DNA from: Rhodocollybia butyracea
Lineage: Eukaryota; Basidiomycota; Agaricomycetes; Agaricales; Omphalotaceae
NCBI GenBank assembly: GCA_015501585.1
Contig: JADNRY010000168.1
Location: 62,001-126,000 of the forward strand
DNA length: 64,000 nucleotides
Reading direction: 5' to 3'
Below the pieces are notes generated by a model. It made no database searches, was not told the DNA's origin, and was given only the letters and a program-made list of their open reading frames with translations. Numbering within the stretch: position 1 is the stretch's first letter; every line of letters starts with the position of its first letter. Below are positions 1 through 11,664 of this stretch, piece after piece. The translations under genes and the position numbers were made by a program.

Positions 1-472
1 GAGTCTTCTCTAGGCTTTCCCTCGAAGACTTGATTACACCTTTAACGAACCGTATAGGTTCCCAAGGGCGGGAATACGAGTCATAAAAAGCTTTCCGCGA
101 GTATACTCTCACATGCTACAAAGAGCTGGTACGATACTCAAGGAAAACTTATGCTATTATAACCAAAACTCTCGAGAATAGGCTAGCGTGCTGTAAGCCT
201 TTCCGAGAGTAAACTTAAGACTTAGGAAGTCACTCGAGTATGATATGTACACAGTGACCCGAAGGTCTTGATATTGATAGGCTTTATTTACGGTATTCTA
301 AAGGTGCCTATATACCTAAGAATACCACGATACTGCCCAGAAAGGGGAGACAAAAGCGAAATCCCCATGCGAGGGGCGAGCGACGAAATATGATATAAAG
401 AAAATTTATTTAATGTCCGAGGACGAACAGCAATGCCAACGGCGGCCCAGACTCCGAGAAGAACAAGGAAAG
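1..472. other. No gene recognised
   Basis: No convincing coding frame on either strand. The stretch is the 3' flank of the minus-strand gene ending at 473. It may be internal sequence of an LTR element whose left part lies outside the window, but no domain is visible to show that. Confidence 0.4.
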
Positions 473-3400
473 CTAAGGGGAAGTGGTTTTGACATCTGAT
501 AATGTCTCAACTCCCTCCATTAGCTGGTCCACTGGCTCGTCCTGGTCGATAACAGACCCAGACACAGGTGAACCCGGGTTCTCACGGGGAGTACCAGCCA
601 TCGACGCTTCTTCATCTCGAGGACTCCCAGTAGGTGGCACGACTGATTCTTCATCGAAAAGACCAGTTGCCGAACGAGAAGGAGATCCTCGGGGAGACGA
701 AGTACCAGCGGGCACCCCGGAATCGTTCTCGAGGGCGCTCTCCACAGAAGCCGGAACCACGGCGGCGTGCACGATGCTCTTCAGGAAGTCTTGATAAGCC
801 TGATTGGTCGGGAAGGAGTAGTCCGATCTCCACTTCATAAAGGAGCATAAGAAACTCCAATCCGTGAGAGACAACTCCTTCTCGGGAAGGATCGGCACGA
901 AAGACTCGAGGAAAACCTGAGGGTCGGGAGCCATGCTGCGGAGCTCTTGTACTTCATGCTGCAAAGCGTCAAAAGTGCTCGAGATGGACACGTTGAGCTG
1001 TTCCCTGGCCTTAATTGCTGCATCGTAAGAAGTACGGATGCGAGCAATCGTGTTGACCTGCTTGGCGATGTCTAAACATGAACGTTAGTAAAAAGAAGTT
1101 AAAAAGAACAAAAGAAAACTACTCACTAACTCGCGAACCCTTCGACGCTTCGTAGGTCTCATCGAGTACCTCAACTACTTCTGGTACGTGGAGCGTGTCC
1201 GAGCAAGTCTGATGGGAGAGTGCACAATTATCGCAAGAAGCACCAAACCTCCGGTTTCCGTCGTCATCTAGACGATAGGTACACGGTAGGCGGTCCTCTC
1301 CCTTGGAATCTGTTGGCCGGCGCGCAGCACATTGGAGGCAAGGTATCTCGCGAGCGACAACATCCGTCTAAAAACGGAAAATATTAATAAAGTCATAACC
1401 GTTGGAAAAGTTTACATACGTTACAGAAGGCACGGTTGGCGCGAAGGAAGACTCGCCAAGACATCTGGTGCGTCCCGGTACTAACGGCCGGGAGGTCCAG
1501 GAAAGCGTCTAACTCGGGTGTGACACCCCAAGTCATGCTAGTCTTGAAAAGCTCCTTTGGCTTCTGAAAGGGCAGGCATTAGTCTACGAACAAGTTACGA
1601 GAAAGGGGGACAGACAAACCTGGTTGCCGCGTGGAAGGATTTCCTCGAACGAGGGCAAATCCAGGGCGTCTCGCTCAAAGCGTACGATAACCGTCCTATA
1701 CTCCGTAGACCCGGGGCCACAAACTCCTTCGAGGAACGGGATGCCAGGCGTTGAAAGAGACTATCAAGGTCCAGAGAATCTACGTCCTCATCAGGAACGA
1801 GGAAGACCAGGTTTTCCGGCGGAACTGGGGCGGGAGTAGGTTCACGAGAAGGCTCTAAAGGAGCGGTATTCTTGAGCCTCGAGCTAGATGCTACAGGAAC
1901 CGGAATTTCCACCACCGGAACGAGCTTCTTACCGGCCTTTGTTGGACGAGGGACAGGAATGCTCTCCGCCTCAGCCTCATCAACCACGTCGTTGAGGCGC
2001 TTGCGCTTAAGACTGGGAGGCTGTAGAAGGTGTTAAAATAAGTCTAGGGAGAAAGGAGAAGGAAACTTACCACGACTGGGTCGGATATCACCTCCTTTCC
2101 CTTTCCCTTTCCTTTCGCATCCTGCACCTTGTTTTTGCTCTTACCCTTGGGAGGTCCCGCGAGTTTGGTAACTGCTGGTGGTGCTTTGGGCTTCGACGTT
2201 TCCGTTGTCTTGACGTCAGGAGAGATCCTGGAGGTTTTTGGGACTTTAGGAATGGACAAGGTTTTCACCTCTTTCGAGGCTTTAGGAACAGTCGTGGTGC
2301 CGGAGTCTTCTTAGCCTTTTTAGCGCGCAACCTTAGCCGAACGACTTAGGAGGAGGAGCGGAGGAACCTTGCTCTTCCTGCGGCTGTGGATTTGCGAGTT
2401 GGTAACGAGAAAGTTTCTCTCCACAGGAGACGCCTAAAGAAAATAAATATTAAAAGAAATTTATAAGAAGAAAAAAAAAAAACTACCCTCGAGTGAGAGG
2501 AGGCTCCTCATAAGCCGACCGTTCACTTTCAGAAGGAACGTCGCTGGCCTCTTCTACCTCTTCCTCCTCTCCCTCTCAGAAATAGACTTAGGAGCATCAA
2601 GAACACCGTGTCAATGGTTCTTGGTCCCCAAGCCAGTCCGTTTCTCGACAGTCCTTGTCGAGTGGAATCGAGATGGGACGTCGGCGTAGTGGAAGTGAAG
2701 GTTGCGTACTCCTATAGAACGACAATGAATAAGTTAAAACATAAACAAAATGATAAAAGAAATGTACCAGGATTTCTTGGACCATATGGTCAGCCAGGTA
2801 CCATGCTGGTTCGCACTCGGAGAAGTCTCTGTTCAACGACGAACGATTCGGGATAGCTCTGGCAAGACGCCACAATGCTTTCGATAATGAGAGGGCAGGA
2901 TCGCGTCCCAAGACGTGAGTACGGAGGAAGATCTACAAAGAATAAACCATTAAGTTAACGATGATCTCTTGAGAGCAGAAGGAGATAGAAACCACTTACA
3001 AGTCGAGGAGTCAGGATAGAAAACGCAAGGCGAACCGCCCTCGTTTCTTTGCCTGGCTGGTAAGACTTGTCATTGCCACGGCCAAGAGATGTGGCGACAG
3101 TTTGCGCTGAATAGCGACAGCTGCGGCCCATATCATTCTAGCAGAATACTTGCGTGGAATGTCTCCTAGATTGGGAGTCGACCGATATCTGGACCAATAA
3201 AATACGACTCTTGTTGCGTCAAGTTAGGAATTCGAATTTCTGCACCAGTGGCTCAGCTAGTGCGAAAAAGGAAGGTTTCTCGCTTTGAAGTCGTCGAGGA
3301 GATTGTCGGAGTCAGAAGAGGATGAGAGAGCAAGATAAGCCTCAATTACGTCGGAAGGCAGCGTAGGCCACCAGTCGGGAAGGCCTTGTTCAGCGGACAT
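473..3400 (-). CDS. Intron-rich gene of unknown function, possibly an antisense ORF of an LTR element
   Basis: Spliced minus-strand gene; the start codon at 3398-3400 opens a peptide beginning MSAEQGLPDWWPTLPSDVI. Clear 3' exons are 2071-~2330, 1620-2020, 1420-1563, 1131-1367 and 473-1071, separated by introns of 50-59 nt (2021-2070, 1564-1619, 1368-1419, 1072-1130) with GT..AG ends; the last has a perfect TACTAAC branch site. Reading frame is kept across the last four junctions. Visible parts: a basic KRKR stretch, a Pro/Lys/acidic low-complexity region, a Cys-rich segment (CLQC ... C ... CDNC ... C, in 1131-1367), then a helical tail and a Ser/Pro-rich C-terminus. Apparent frame breaks near 1745 and 2310-2340 may be extra introns or damage. 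The Cys pattern is reminiscent of fungal zinc clusters, but function is unknown. A purine tract and LTR-like block follow at 3857-3866, so the gene may be transposon cargo in antisense. Confidence 0.55.
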
Positions 3401-3865
3401 GGTGGTGGGAGAGACAATGATGGGACTTGTTGAAAAATTTCAACATGGCTTATTAATAGATCGTTGCCCGAAGCCGTAGCCGAAGTGACCGGCATCTGTC
3501 TTAAGACGTAAAACAACATATCACAAAATACGAATGTGATAGAGGCGTTTTCAGAGTTCTCGAAGACTTAACACGCTAAACTTAAAGAAAATGTTATCGA
3601 GGAAATGATTGGAATCCCCAATCAGGAGTCTAGGCGCCCGCGGCATATGCTGTCTTGTAGATCAATTCAATTGTTGACACCTGATTCACATAAGCGCCCG
3701 ACGTCGAGAATGATCCCAGTAAACTTAGGGGTAGTACATCCAGACTAGTCCACGGGAAAGGAATTAGAATGCTAAATGCCGAGAGAACAAAAGGGATTGC
3801 TAGCAGAGTCGATCCTAGGCTTGGTGGGCTGACCGGGGATGGTCAGATCATTAGTTTGGGGGAGA
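3401..3865. other. No gene; ends in a purine tract
   Basis: No coding frame seen. The segment ends with TTTGGGGGAGA at about 3855-3865, which resembles the polypurine tract that precedes a 3' LTR of a plus-oriented element. Confidence 0.35.
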
Positions 3866-5240
3866 TATTAGGCCTAAAATCGGCCTAAGGCGTGTAACCG
3901 TACATTTTGACACTTTGTACGTGTTATACAATGCAATAAGAGAGTTATACGGAGCCCGAGCGTGATAGCTGTTGCCGAGGCAAAGAACTTAACAATAATA
4001 CTCAGCGAGCCGTGAAGGTATGCCCACAAGCGTAGCCTAGAGCCAAGCTAGCGAGGATACCTGGGCTGCCCAGAGATGTAATGCTAGATCGTCAATCTAG
4101 TTATACCCAAAGAGTGTAGACTCTCTAAACTACAGGACATCTCGAAGCGGGATAAGTACTAAGCCAACGTGTTACTCGAGGGAAGGAATTATGAGGGAAG
4201 GCATCCCTCACACTAAGACCCCCAACGAGCTATGTTAAGATGTGGACTTTACAGTCCGTAACAATGGACCAGAACAATCCCGAGGAAAACCGTAAAGATC
4301 TATTTGCAGCACCGGTCGCAACCGTGAGGACGGTAGAAACATGCTTAGCGGTCCTACGGAAAGCTACGCGCCGGGATAGCCTTGGCAAATCGAAACATTT
4401 GATCTTAGAAATCATACACAAAAGGTCTTATCCGTTAAAGCCGACTATCGGGAATCACTTCTACATACTCAGCGCAGTTGCTCGAGATTATCATAAGTGG
4501 TGTCGTTGGAAAGCTGGATAACAGGTCTTCTCGAGAGAATGTTAATCACACTCGGGATGGACAGAACTATCCGAGGAATAGAATGAAACTCACCCAAGGG
4601 AAACCGGGCGGCGAGTGATCATGAAGCGTAAAGGTACTCCTGACCCCGGAGAATTGTGGAGTGATCGGAGAAACCTCGCTCGGATCAAAACACTCTAAAA
4701 CTATGTTAATCCTCACGAAATCATATTTTACCTCTGATATATACCCAAGAATGGACTATTTCTTTATCGTGTGTACCATATATAGGCTGGAGTTTCCTTT
4801 CCGAGCCAGATTCCTCTGTTCCACTTTCTTTCCGTCTCTCTCCGTATCTGTTTCATCTATTTTTTGTATTAAACTCTCTCTACTCAGTATATAAGCCAGA
4901 TATATTTATTCAATAAGACAAGTTTCTTGCCCTCGATTTGACTGCTAAGACCAGTGCTCCGTAGAACGTCCCCACGGGATCAGTAGCGTGACGCCTCCTG
5001 ACTTGGTTATCTTAAGAAAGTAATAAACTTCACGCGCTTCGCAAAGCCCATTTATATCTTGATCGAATTTAAGTGTGTAGAGTTCTCTCGAACTCCAGAT
5101 CAACTCAAATCTAGTTGCTTCCTTAGAGGGGACGGCTTCTAGTAAGGGATTATTCGGCTCCAGAGTGAGGGTTCCTTAGTTGACTTCTTCACGAAGTTAG
5201 ACGAGCCACTAAGATTGTGGTACGAGTTCCTAGTGATTAA
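3866..5240 (+). repeat. LTR-like block (probable 3' LTR and debris of a second Gypsy element)
   Basis: Starts directly after a purine tract with TATTAGGCCTAAAATCGGCC, which contains an inverted TTAGGCC/GGCCTAA pair. A TATA-like CCATATATAGG lies near 4780 and a pyrimidine-rich transcribed-looking stretch follows to about 4920. No open frame of note. The block does not match the 3' LTR at 13181, so it is not the partner LTR of the chromovirus that follows; its right limit is set by where gag coding begins (about 5241). LTR assignment is inference from the polypurine tract and promoter-like sequence. Confidence 0.35.
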
Positions 5241-5261
5241 GTTCACTCACAATATCGTAGC

Positions 5262-7010
5262 TTGGCAAAAGTACAACCAAGTGGTAGTACAGGACCATAT
5301 AAATATGGTCCAGTGCTCGTCAAAGGACGACCATTTCAACTGGTGAAGCATCGCTTCTCCAATAATAAATCGAAGCCCATACGCACTGAGAATACACTCA
5401 GAAGCACGGGACAGGTAACGAACTCTAAGAGTTCAAGACCTAAACTGTCTAGTGACACAAGCACTAGAAAACTCTGCTACGGATGTGGCAAACCGGGACA
5501 TTTTGCAAATGACCCTACTTGTGAACGATACAGGCAACCCCGCATGTATGTCATCCAAGAAGAGGATGAACAAGAGGAGATAGAATCTCCTCCGATAGTC
5601 AAAGAAGAGATTCAAAATGATGAATCTCCGAACATAACTGATCCTAATGACAAGGAATCGTCCAAATGAGAATACACCCTCGAACCATACAAGGATGAAT
5701 ATGTCGGTCAACTATATGACGACGACGATGACTTTAGCAACTACTATGGTCGCATAATGGAACCGGTTCAGACCGATTCTGAGGATTTTAAAAATCCATT
5801 AGATGATTGCGGACCACCGGTCTGCATAGAAGAGGATATGGATGATGATTTATTCTTATCCATAGATCCTCACTATCATTCATTCATAATGAATGAAGAT
5901 CGGTTGACTGCTATCAGTCACCATGAAGACGAAGAACCAAAACCTGAAAAAGGTAAAGGTTTTCGAACTTCAAGTAAACAAATGCCGCGACCAAATAGAG
6001 GTCCAGCGAAAGATCGTCGTCCAATGACAGCGATAGTAAATATCGGGGGAGTCGAAGCGTTTACGCTATTCGACTCCGGATGCACAATAGAGGCATTAAG
6101 CCCCTCGTTTGTTCGCATAGCGAACATAAAAGCTCATCAGCTAGCTGATCAGCATTCACTACAACTAGGAATGGTAGGAAGTAAAGCCAAATTCAATTTT
6201 GGCACGAGTGTAAATACCTCCTATGGAGGTATTGATGAAAAAGTATACTTCGACATTATAAATGTCGATAGATACGATGCGATCCTAGGAACGCAATTCA
6301 TGCGTAAGCATGGAATACAACTCGACTTTGATAAGGATGTAATCCTTATCAAAGGAAAGGTAGCACCATATCTTTCCATGGGGGAGGACGCAATGGAATT
6401 TGCGCGCCGAACCGAAATGAAAAAGGAAACCCTTAACGGGAAATTCCGAAGAACGGAAACGCAAGCTAGTAAAGAGTGACTAGCTGCAGTTTCAACTTCA
6501 AAGAGGTGGAAAAATAACGAAATTCCAATAGTGGAAATTGAGACAATAGTGGACAAAGAACATCTTCGTTCAGAATTACAATGCTCCGCAAGGAGCTTTC
6601 CGCACCATTTCCCAGTAATACTGGAGAAATATGATGAAAACGATTCATCACAAACACCGAAAACAACTATGTTATTGGCAGAAGACCTCGACAATTATGT
6701 CGAAGTCTTACAAGAAATATCTCGTGAAATGTTTCCCGAGAGTGTGCGCAAACAAGTTAAGCTTAGAGCTCAACGAGAAAAGGAGAAGGACAATTCTCCT
6801 GAATCCGAACCCGAATCAGGGGACAAGGAATTCAAGGCAGTTCAAGAGGACAGCCCGATAGACTTTTCCTCGCTACAAAAGCAAGGACCATTTACGGATG
6901 ATCAAATACCGATGATCCACGCGATGATAATCGATGAGTATAAAGATATACTTGGGGAGTACCAGAGGTACTCCCACCACTACGAGAAATCAATCATCAA
7001 ATTAAACTAA
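5262..7010 (+). pseudogene. Gag zinc knuckle plus aspartic protease region of the chromovirus (broken)
   Basis: One reading frame runs through 5262-7010, interrupted only by TGA at 5667-5669 and 6477-6479. The first part carries a CCHC zinc knuckle (CYGCGKPGHFANDPTC, near 5478-5525), the RNA-binding nucleocapsid of Gag. The second holds a retropepsin-like domain with the active-site DSG (LFDSGCTIEAL, near 6066-6100) and a later ILGTQFM strand, typical of Ty3 proteases. The third is a linker to RT. The frame ends at TAA 7008-7010 because of a shift near 6960; the true continuation (VLPPLREINHQI) is in another frame. The N-terminal capsid part is absent, so particle assembly from this copy is impossible. 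Confidence 0.8.
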
Positions 7011-7039
7011 TCGATGAACAACGGCGATATAATTATTAT

Positions 7040-10000
7040 ATGCCTAGGTGCCCAGATCACCTAAAAACGCAACTTACAGATAAAATCGGTAAATACACCA
7101 GATCAAACTGGTGGATACAGCAACCTGCTCCGCAGGCTGCACCTATGCTTTGTATTCCAAAGAAAAATGGTACACTACGTACCATTATTGACTATCGTCA
7201 ACGGAACGATAACACGGTAAAGGATGTCACTCCTTTCCCTGACCAGGATAACATCCGAACGGATGTAGCCAAACATAAGTATCAATCCAAGATCAATCTT
7301 AGTGATGCGTACAAACAAATTCATACTGAAGCAGGCGATGTGTGGAAAACAGCATTCACCTGCATCTTCGGGACATTCGTCAGTAATGTCATGATGATGG
7401 GGGATTGTAATGCCCCAGCCACTTTCCAGCAAATGATGACATTCATCTTTTGCGACGCTATCGGAAGATATGTACACGCATATCTCGACGATATCTTTGT
7501 CTTCAGTGATACACTAGAAGAACATGTTAAGCACATCAGAGATGTACTTGATCGCCTTAGGAAACATCATTTCTTCCTTCGAGCCGCTAAATGCGAGCTC
7601 TTCTCTGCTACAGTGGACTGTCTTGGACATTCCATAGACGATAAAGGTATCCACGCAGATACCGACAAGATGGACAGGATTCGCAAATGGCAAACTCCGC
7701 GTACGTTCAATGACGTACAACAATTCTTGGGGTTAGTACAATACATAGCCCCGTACATGCCAGATGTAGCCCAGTATACTGGACCACTGTCTATAATGAC
7801 AAGGAACAATGTTCCTTTCGTATGGATGCCAGTCCATGAAACGTGCTTTCAGCACATCAAAAGACTGGCAACCAAGGCTCCAATACTGAAGCCTATAAAT
7901 ACTAATAAAGACGAACCTATATGGGTCATCTGCGATGCGTCGGTATCCGGCGTCGGATGCATGTACGGTCAAGGACCTACATGGCAACAGTGTAGGCCTG
8001 CTGGCTTCATGTCCAGAAAGATTACTGCAGTGCAGCATAACTATAGAGTTTTCGAAATAGAAACTCTAGCTATCCTCGAAGCTCTTCTCAAATGGAAGAT
8101 AAACTTCTTGGATATCAAATTCATGTGGTCACTGACCACAAAGTGTTAGAATTCTTTCTAACGCAACGAAAATTGTCCAGTAGACAAGCTCGATGGATGG
8201 AATACCTATCCAGATTTGATTTTGATATATGTTATATCAAAGGAATAAACAACAAAGTAGCCGACGCATTATCGCGCTACTACAAATCTGACGCGATTCA
8301 TGAATATCATGAACCGCATGAATATGTAAATGCGGATATACGCATTGACAAAAATCTGGATGATCTTCCACAAGGAAGAGTCGAAGAATTGGCTAAGGAA
8401 CACTTAGCCAATATAGAGTTAAGGCGCTCATCACGCCTGCGCGGTAAACAAACGGCGCAACATCCAATAGTCAAACCCGTCGAACGACGAGAAGAAGAGG
8501 CTGCAGAAATGCAAGCCAATGCGGAAATACAGGTACCAAAGGTACCAGTAATCCTCCCAAACGAGGAAGACATTAATGTCTTCCAATCAAGGCCTAGAGG
8601 TGTAGAACCTCTAACAATTCTACCCGAAAGGGATGAATTCATCGAAGAAGTCAAGCGGTTATATACCGATGACCCATTGTTCTGCAAGGTACTCAGTAAA
8701 CCTGAGCACCATAAACCATTCTCAGTAGAAAATGGTTTAATCTACACAAAAAATTGTGGCGGAGAAATAGTTCTCTGCATTCCGTCTGGCCGAGCGGCCA
8801 ATGGAAAGAGCTTGCGAGGCATAATAGCCAAAGAAGCTCACGAAGTAATTGGTCACTTCGGAGGACAACGAACCGCCGACTATGTACGACAATGGTATTG
8901 GTGGCCACGGGTCAATGGCAACATTGAAGAATTCTGCAAGTCTTGTGAGACTTGCCAGCAAATTAAAACAAGCAATTGCAAACCAATAGGTTTGCTACAT
9001 TCGCTTCCAATCCCACGAAACCATGGGAATCAATTGGAATGGATTTCATAGGTCCATTCCCAGAATTGCAAGGATATGATTACCTGTGGGTAGTCATTTG
9101 CCGGATGACTTCACGAGTACATCTTATACCCGTGAAAACAACGATAACTGCATCGCAATTATCATGGATCTTTGTAAAGGAGATCGTAAAATTACATGGA
9201 CTACCTAAGTCCATCGTCTCAGACAGAGACTCGAAATTCACGTCACGATGGTGGCGTGAAGTACACCACTTACTAGGAGCAAAGCTCCTAATGTCTACAT
9301 CATTCCACCCCCAAACGGATGGAATAACTGAACGAGTAAATCGTTCAATTGGCCAAATCTTACGGTCAATGGTCGAAGCAGACCAAAAAGACTGGGTAGA
9401 AAAATGCCCAATGATGGAATTCGCATTGAATTCCAGCGTAAACGAGAGCACAGGGTATGCTCCCTTCGAGGTAGATGGAGGGTACATGCCATCCATGGTT
9501 CGCGGATACCCAAGCAATGCAAAAGTCTCGCCGGGTGTACGCGAATTCGCAGATCGTGCCCTGCAGCACCTCTCTGATGCCCACGATAGTCTTATCGAGG
9601 CAAGGGTAAAACAAACCTTCCATGCTAATAAGCACAGAAGGGATGAACCTGAAATTAAACTAAATGATTTAGTTTACTTATCGACAAAAAACTTAAATTT
9701 GCCGAGGGGGAGGGCTACCAAGCTCTTACCAAAATTCTTAGGACCGTACCCCGTCGTCGAGGTACACCCAGATTCGTCTAACTACCGAATTGGATTGCCA
9801 ACAGAGTTGGCAAAGCGTGGAATACACAATAACTTCCACGCGTCGCTAATACGCAAGCATCATCCTAACAATGATGCATTATTCCCTATGCGCTCTGTAG
9901 CAGAGCCATACGATTTCGGCGAACCATCCACAGTGGAATGGTTAGTCGATGAAATAATCGGACATCATTGGGATGGCCGAAAAATACTATTCCATATTAA

Positions 10001-10124
10001 ATGGAATCTTGGTGATACCACCACAGAATCGTACACAACGTGTAAGGAACTAGTCGCTCTAGATAGATATCTAGAACTTCAAGGCGTCGACGACTGGCAA
10101 CAACTTCCACGGACGACCGGTTAG
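7040..10124 (+). pseudogene. Pol of the chromovirus: RT, RNase H, integrase, chromodomain (broken)
   Basis: Three overlapping frames give a full Pol. 7040-8149: reverse transcriptase with the catalytic AYLDDIFVFS box (about 7480-7503), running into RNase H (VICDASVSGVG). 8092-9051: the end of RNase H (VVTDHKVLEF, ADALSR) and the integrase HHCC zinc domain (HEVIGHFGGQRT ... CKSCETC). 8976-10124: integrase core with DFIGPFP, SDRDSKFTS and the later E, then a C-terminal chromodomain-like VEWLVDEIIGHHWDGRKILF that in chromoviruses steers insertion toward heterochromatin. Frameshifts lie near 8095 (inside KWEDKLL) and near 9015 (before PWESIGMDF); each looks like a single lost base. Lineage assignment is secure; activity is excluded in this copy. 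Confidence 0.9.
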
Positions 10125-10323
10125 GTCTCCATTCCAATCAAAATATTCTATATAATAGAATCACACAGAAGCAACGGCATCTGCTTCTTTTAGTAAAAGA
10201 TTGCCCCGACAATCACATTTGGTGGCTGTACCTTATGTACAACCATGATCGGGCAACGCCTCATGTCGTGCCTATAAAAAGGGAAAGAAAAATTTATCTT
10301 TCCCAACTTACTCTTTCACCATC
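10125..10323 (+). other. Spacer between pol and the extra ORF
   Basis: About 200 bp between the integrase stop and the next start codon. A TATA-like CCTATAAAAAGGG lies at about 10270, some 55 bp before the start of the extra ORF, so this ORF could have its own promoter rather than depend on genomic RNA. Confidence 0.35.
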
Positions 10324-11145
10324 ATGGAGAAAGACACGCCGTCGAAAGACAATGAAACACCGTTGCTGCCTCGGCAGCAACAACGACAAAACGATGGCGC
10401 TGGGCAACCAGCGCTATCTCCATCCTCTATACCGGCTCAACTGAGCAATCAGTTGATACCTAATCGACGAACCCGCCAGCACAACTTGTGTTCAGCACAG
10501 CGAACGCATATCCTGCTGAACCAGCGGGATTACAACAAGCCAGTAACATGGCAGGTACGGGGTCATCATCGATGGCCTTCAACCAGGTATCCAACAACGT
10601 TGGACACCAATTATCGTGGACATTCCACCCTAATATAGGGTGTCGTCTTCACGAGATTTTGAACATGGGGATTTGTCCTCATTGCCAAAACTTCCTCCAG
10701 CATTCGACGGAGGCATTCGTTATGGCGGACCCTAGTTGGACCGCCGCTGGTAACGCTCAAGAGGAGTACTACCGGCAACACCATCGACACAACGTGTCAA
10801 ACAACAAAAACGAATCAGCGGTGCAGCTGGCTATCCAGCTTGGCACCGCTAGCCGTGACTTATCGTCTCTTACGAGACGGTATACTGATCTACAGCGCGA
10901 CTACAATGACGCAGCGCGCGAAATTCGCAGCCTCCAAGAGAGGTGCGACAGATACTCAGATGAGTTGGAAGGATACCGACGGTATTCATCCACCAGACAT
11001 GGTCATGGCTCTCCTCGTTATGAGGAGGAAAGCCAGTCTGGGAAACGACGAAGGGTAGAAGCTCCGGCTTCAACCATATTCTCGTCTAACGACAACTCAG
11101 TGTCATTCGACATTGATAGTAGCGCAGGTCCAATGGACCTGGATC

Positions 11146-11262
11146 TGTCAAGAAGTGAACCATTTATATAGTCTGGGAAGCATATCAGGTCAGACCTGAT
11201 ATTGTGGCCTTTTGGTCCAGTTGGAGCGCATGATTGTCTTTCCAGAGTCATGTGACTTTACA
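11146..11262 (+). repeat. Left LTR of the TRIM element
   Basis: 117 bp, TGTCAAG...TTTACA, identical to 11548-11664; preceded by target duplication GGATC. Contains a near-palindromic ATCAGGTCAGACCTGAT. Confidence 0.9.
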
Positions 11263-11547
11263 GAATATCAGGTCTGCCCGGTCACCGGTTCAATCCTGCG
11301 AGAGGTCAAGCAGGCTCTTGCCCATGTGGCTGAGGGATCAGTGATGGTCCCGGGGCCAGCTATATAAATGGTTTATGTCATCAACCCAGTAGTATGGGTA
11401 CCAATGAGGGCTTGATGGTTGGCTTTGGGGGTTGCATATCACATGGCTGGGCGGATTAAATGATAACTGAGTACATTTAATTGACTGACAGGTGTGTAGC
11501 TGCATGTCAAGCATCTCAAGGGCTCGATGCACTGAAGGGGGATGTAC

Positions 11548-11664
11548 TGTCAAGAAGTGAACCATTTATATAGTCTGGGAAGCATATCAGGTCAGACCTG
11601 ATATTGTGGCCTTTTGGTCCAGTTGGAGCGCATGATTGTCTTTCCAGAGTCATGTGACTTTACA
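11548..11664 (+). repeat. Right LTR of the TRIM element
   Basis: 117-bp copy identical to 11146-11262, preceded by the purine tract GAAGGGGGA and followed by GGATC. Confidence 0.9.

Larger units (their letters stand above)
11146..11664 (+). mobile_element. TRIM element (terminal-repeat retrotransposon in miniature)
   Basis: Two 117-bp direct repeats, 11146-11262 and 11548-11664, read identical base for base, start TGTCAAG and end TTTACA. The element is flanked by a perfect 5-bp target-site duplication GGATC (11141-11145 and 11665-11669). A purine tract GAAGGGGGA lies at 11534-11542, just before the right repeat. The 285-bp interior has no meaningful ORF. Total length 519 bp. This is the hallmark structure of a TRIM, which needs enzymes from an autonomous LTR element. 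Orientation is plus by the purine tract. Identical repeats indicate recent insertion into an already decaying host ORF. Confidence 0.9.

Noticed and set aside
7175..9635. Many minus-strand ORFs of 70-145 codons
   Set aside because: They lie opposite the chromovirus pol; none has recognisable motifs, and the plus frames carry RT and integrase signatures.
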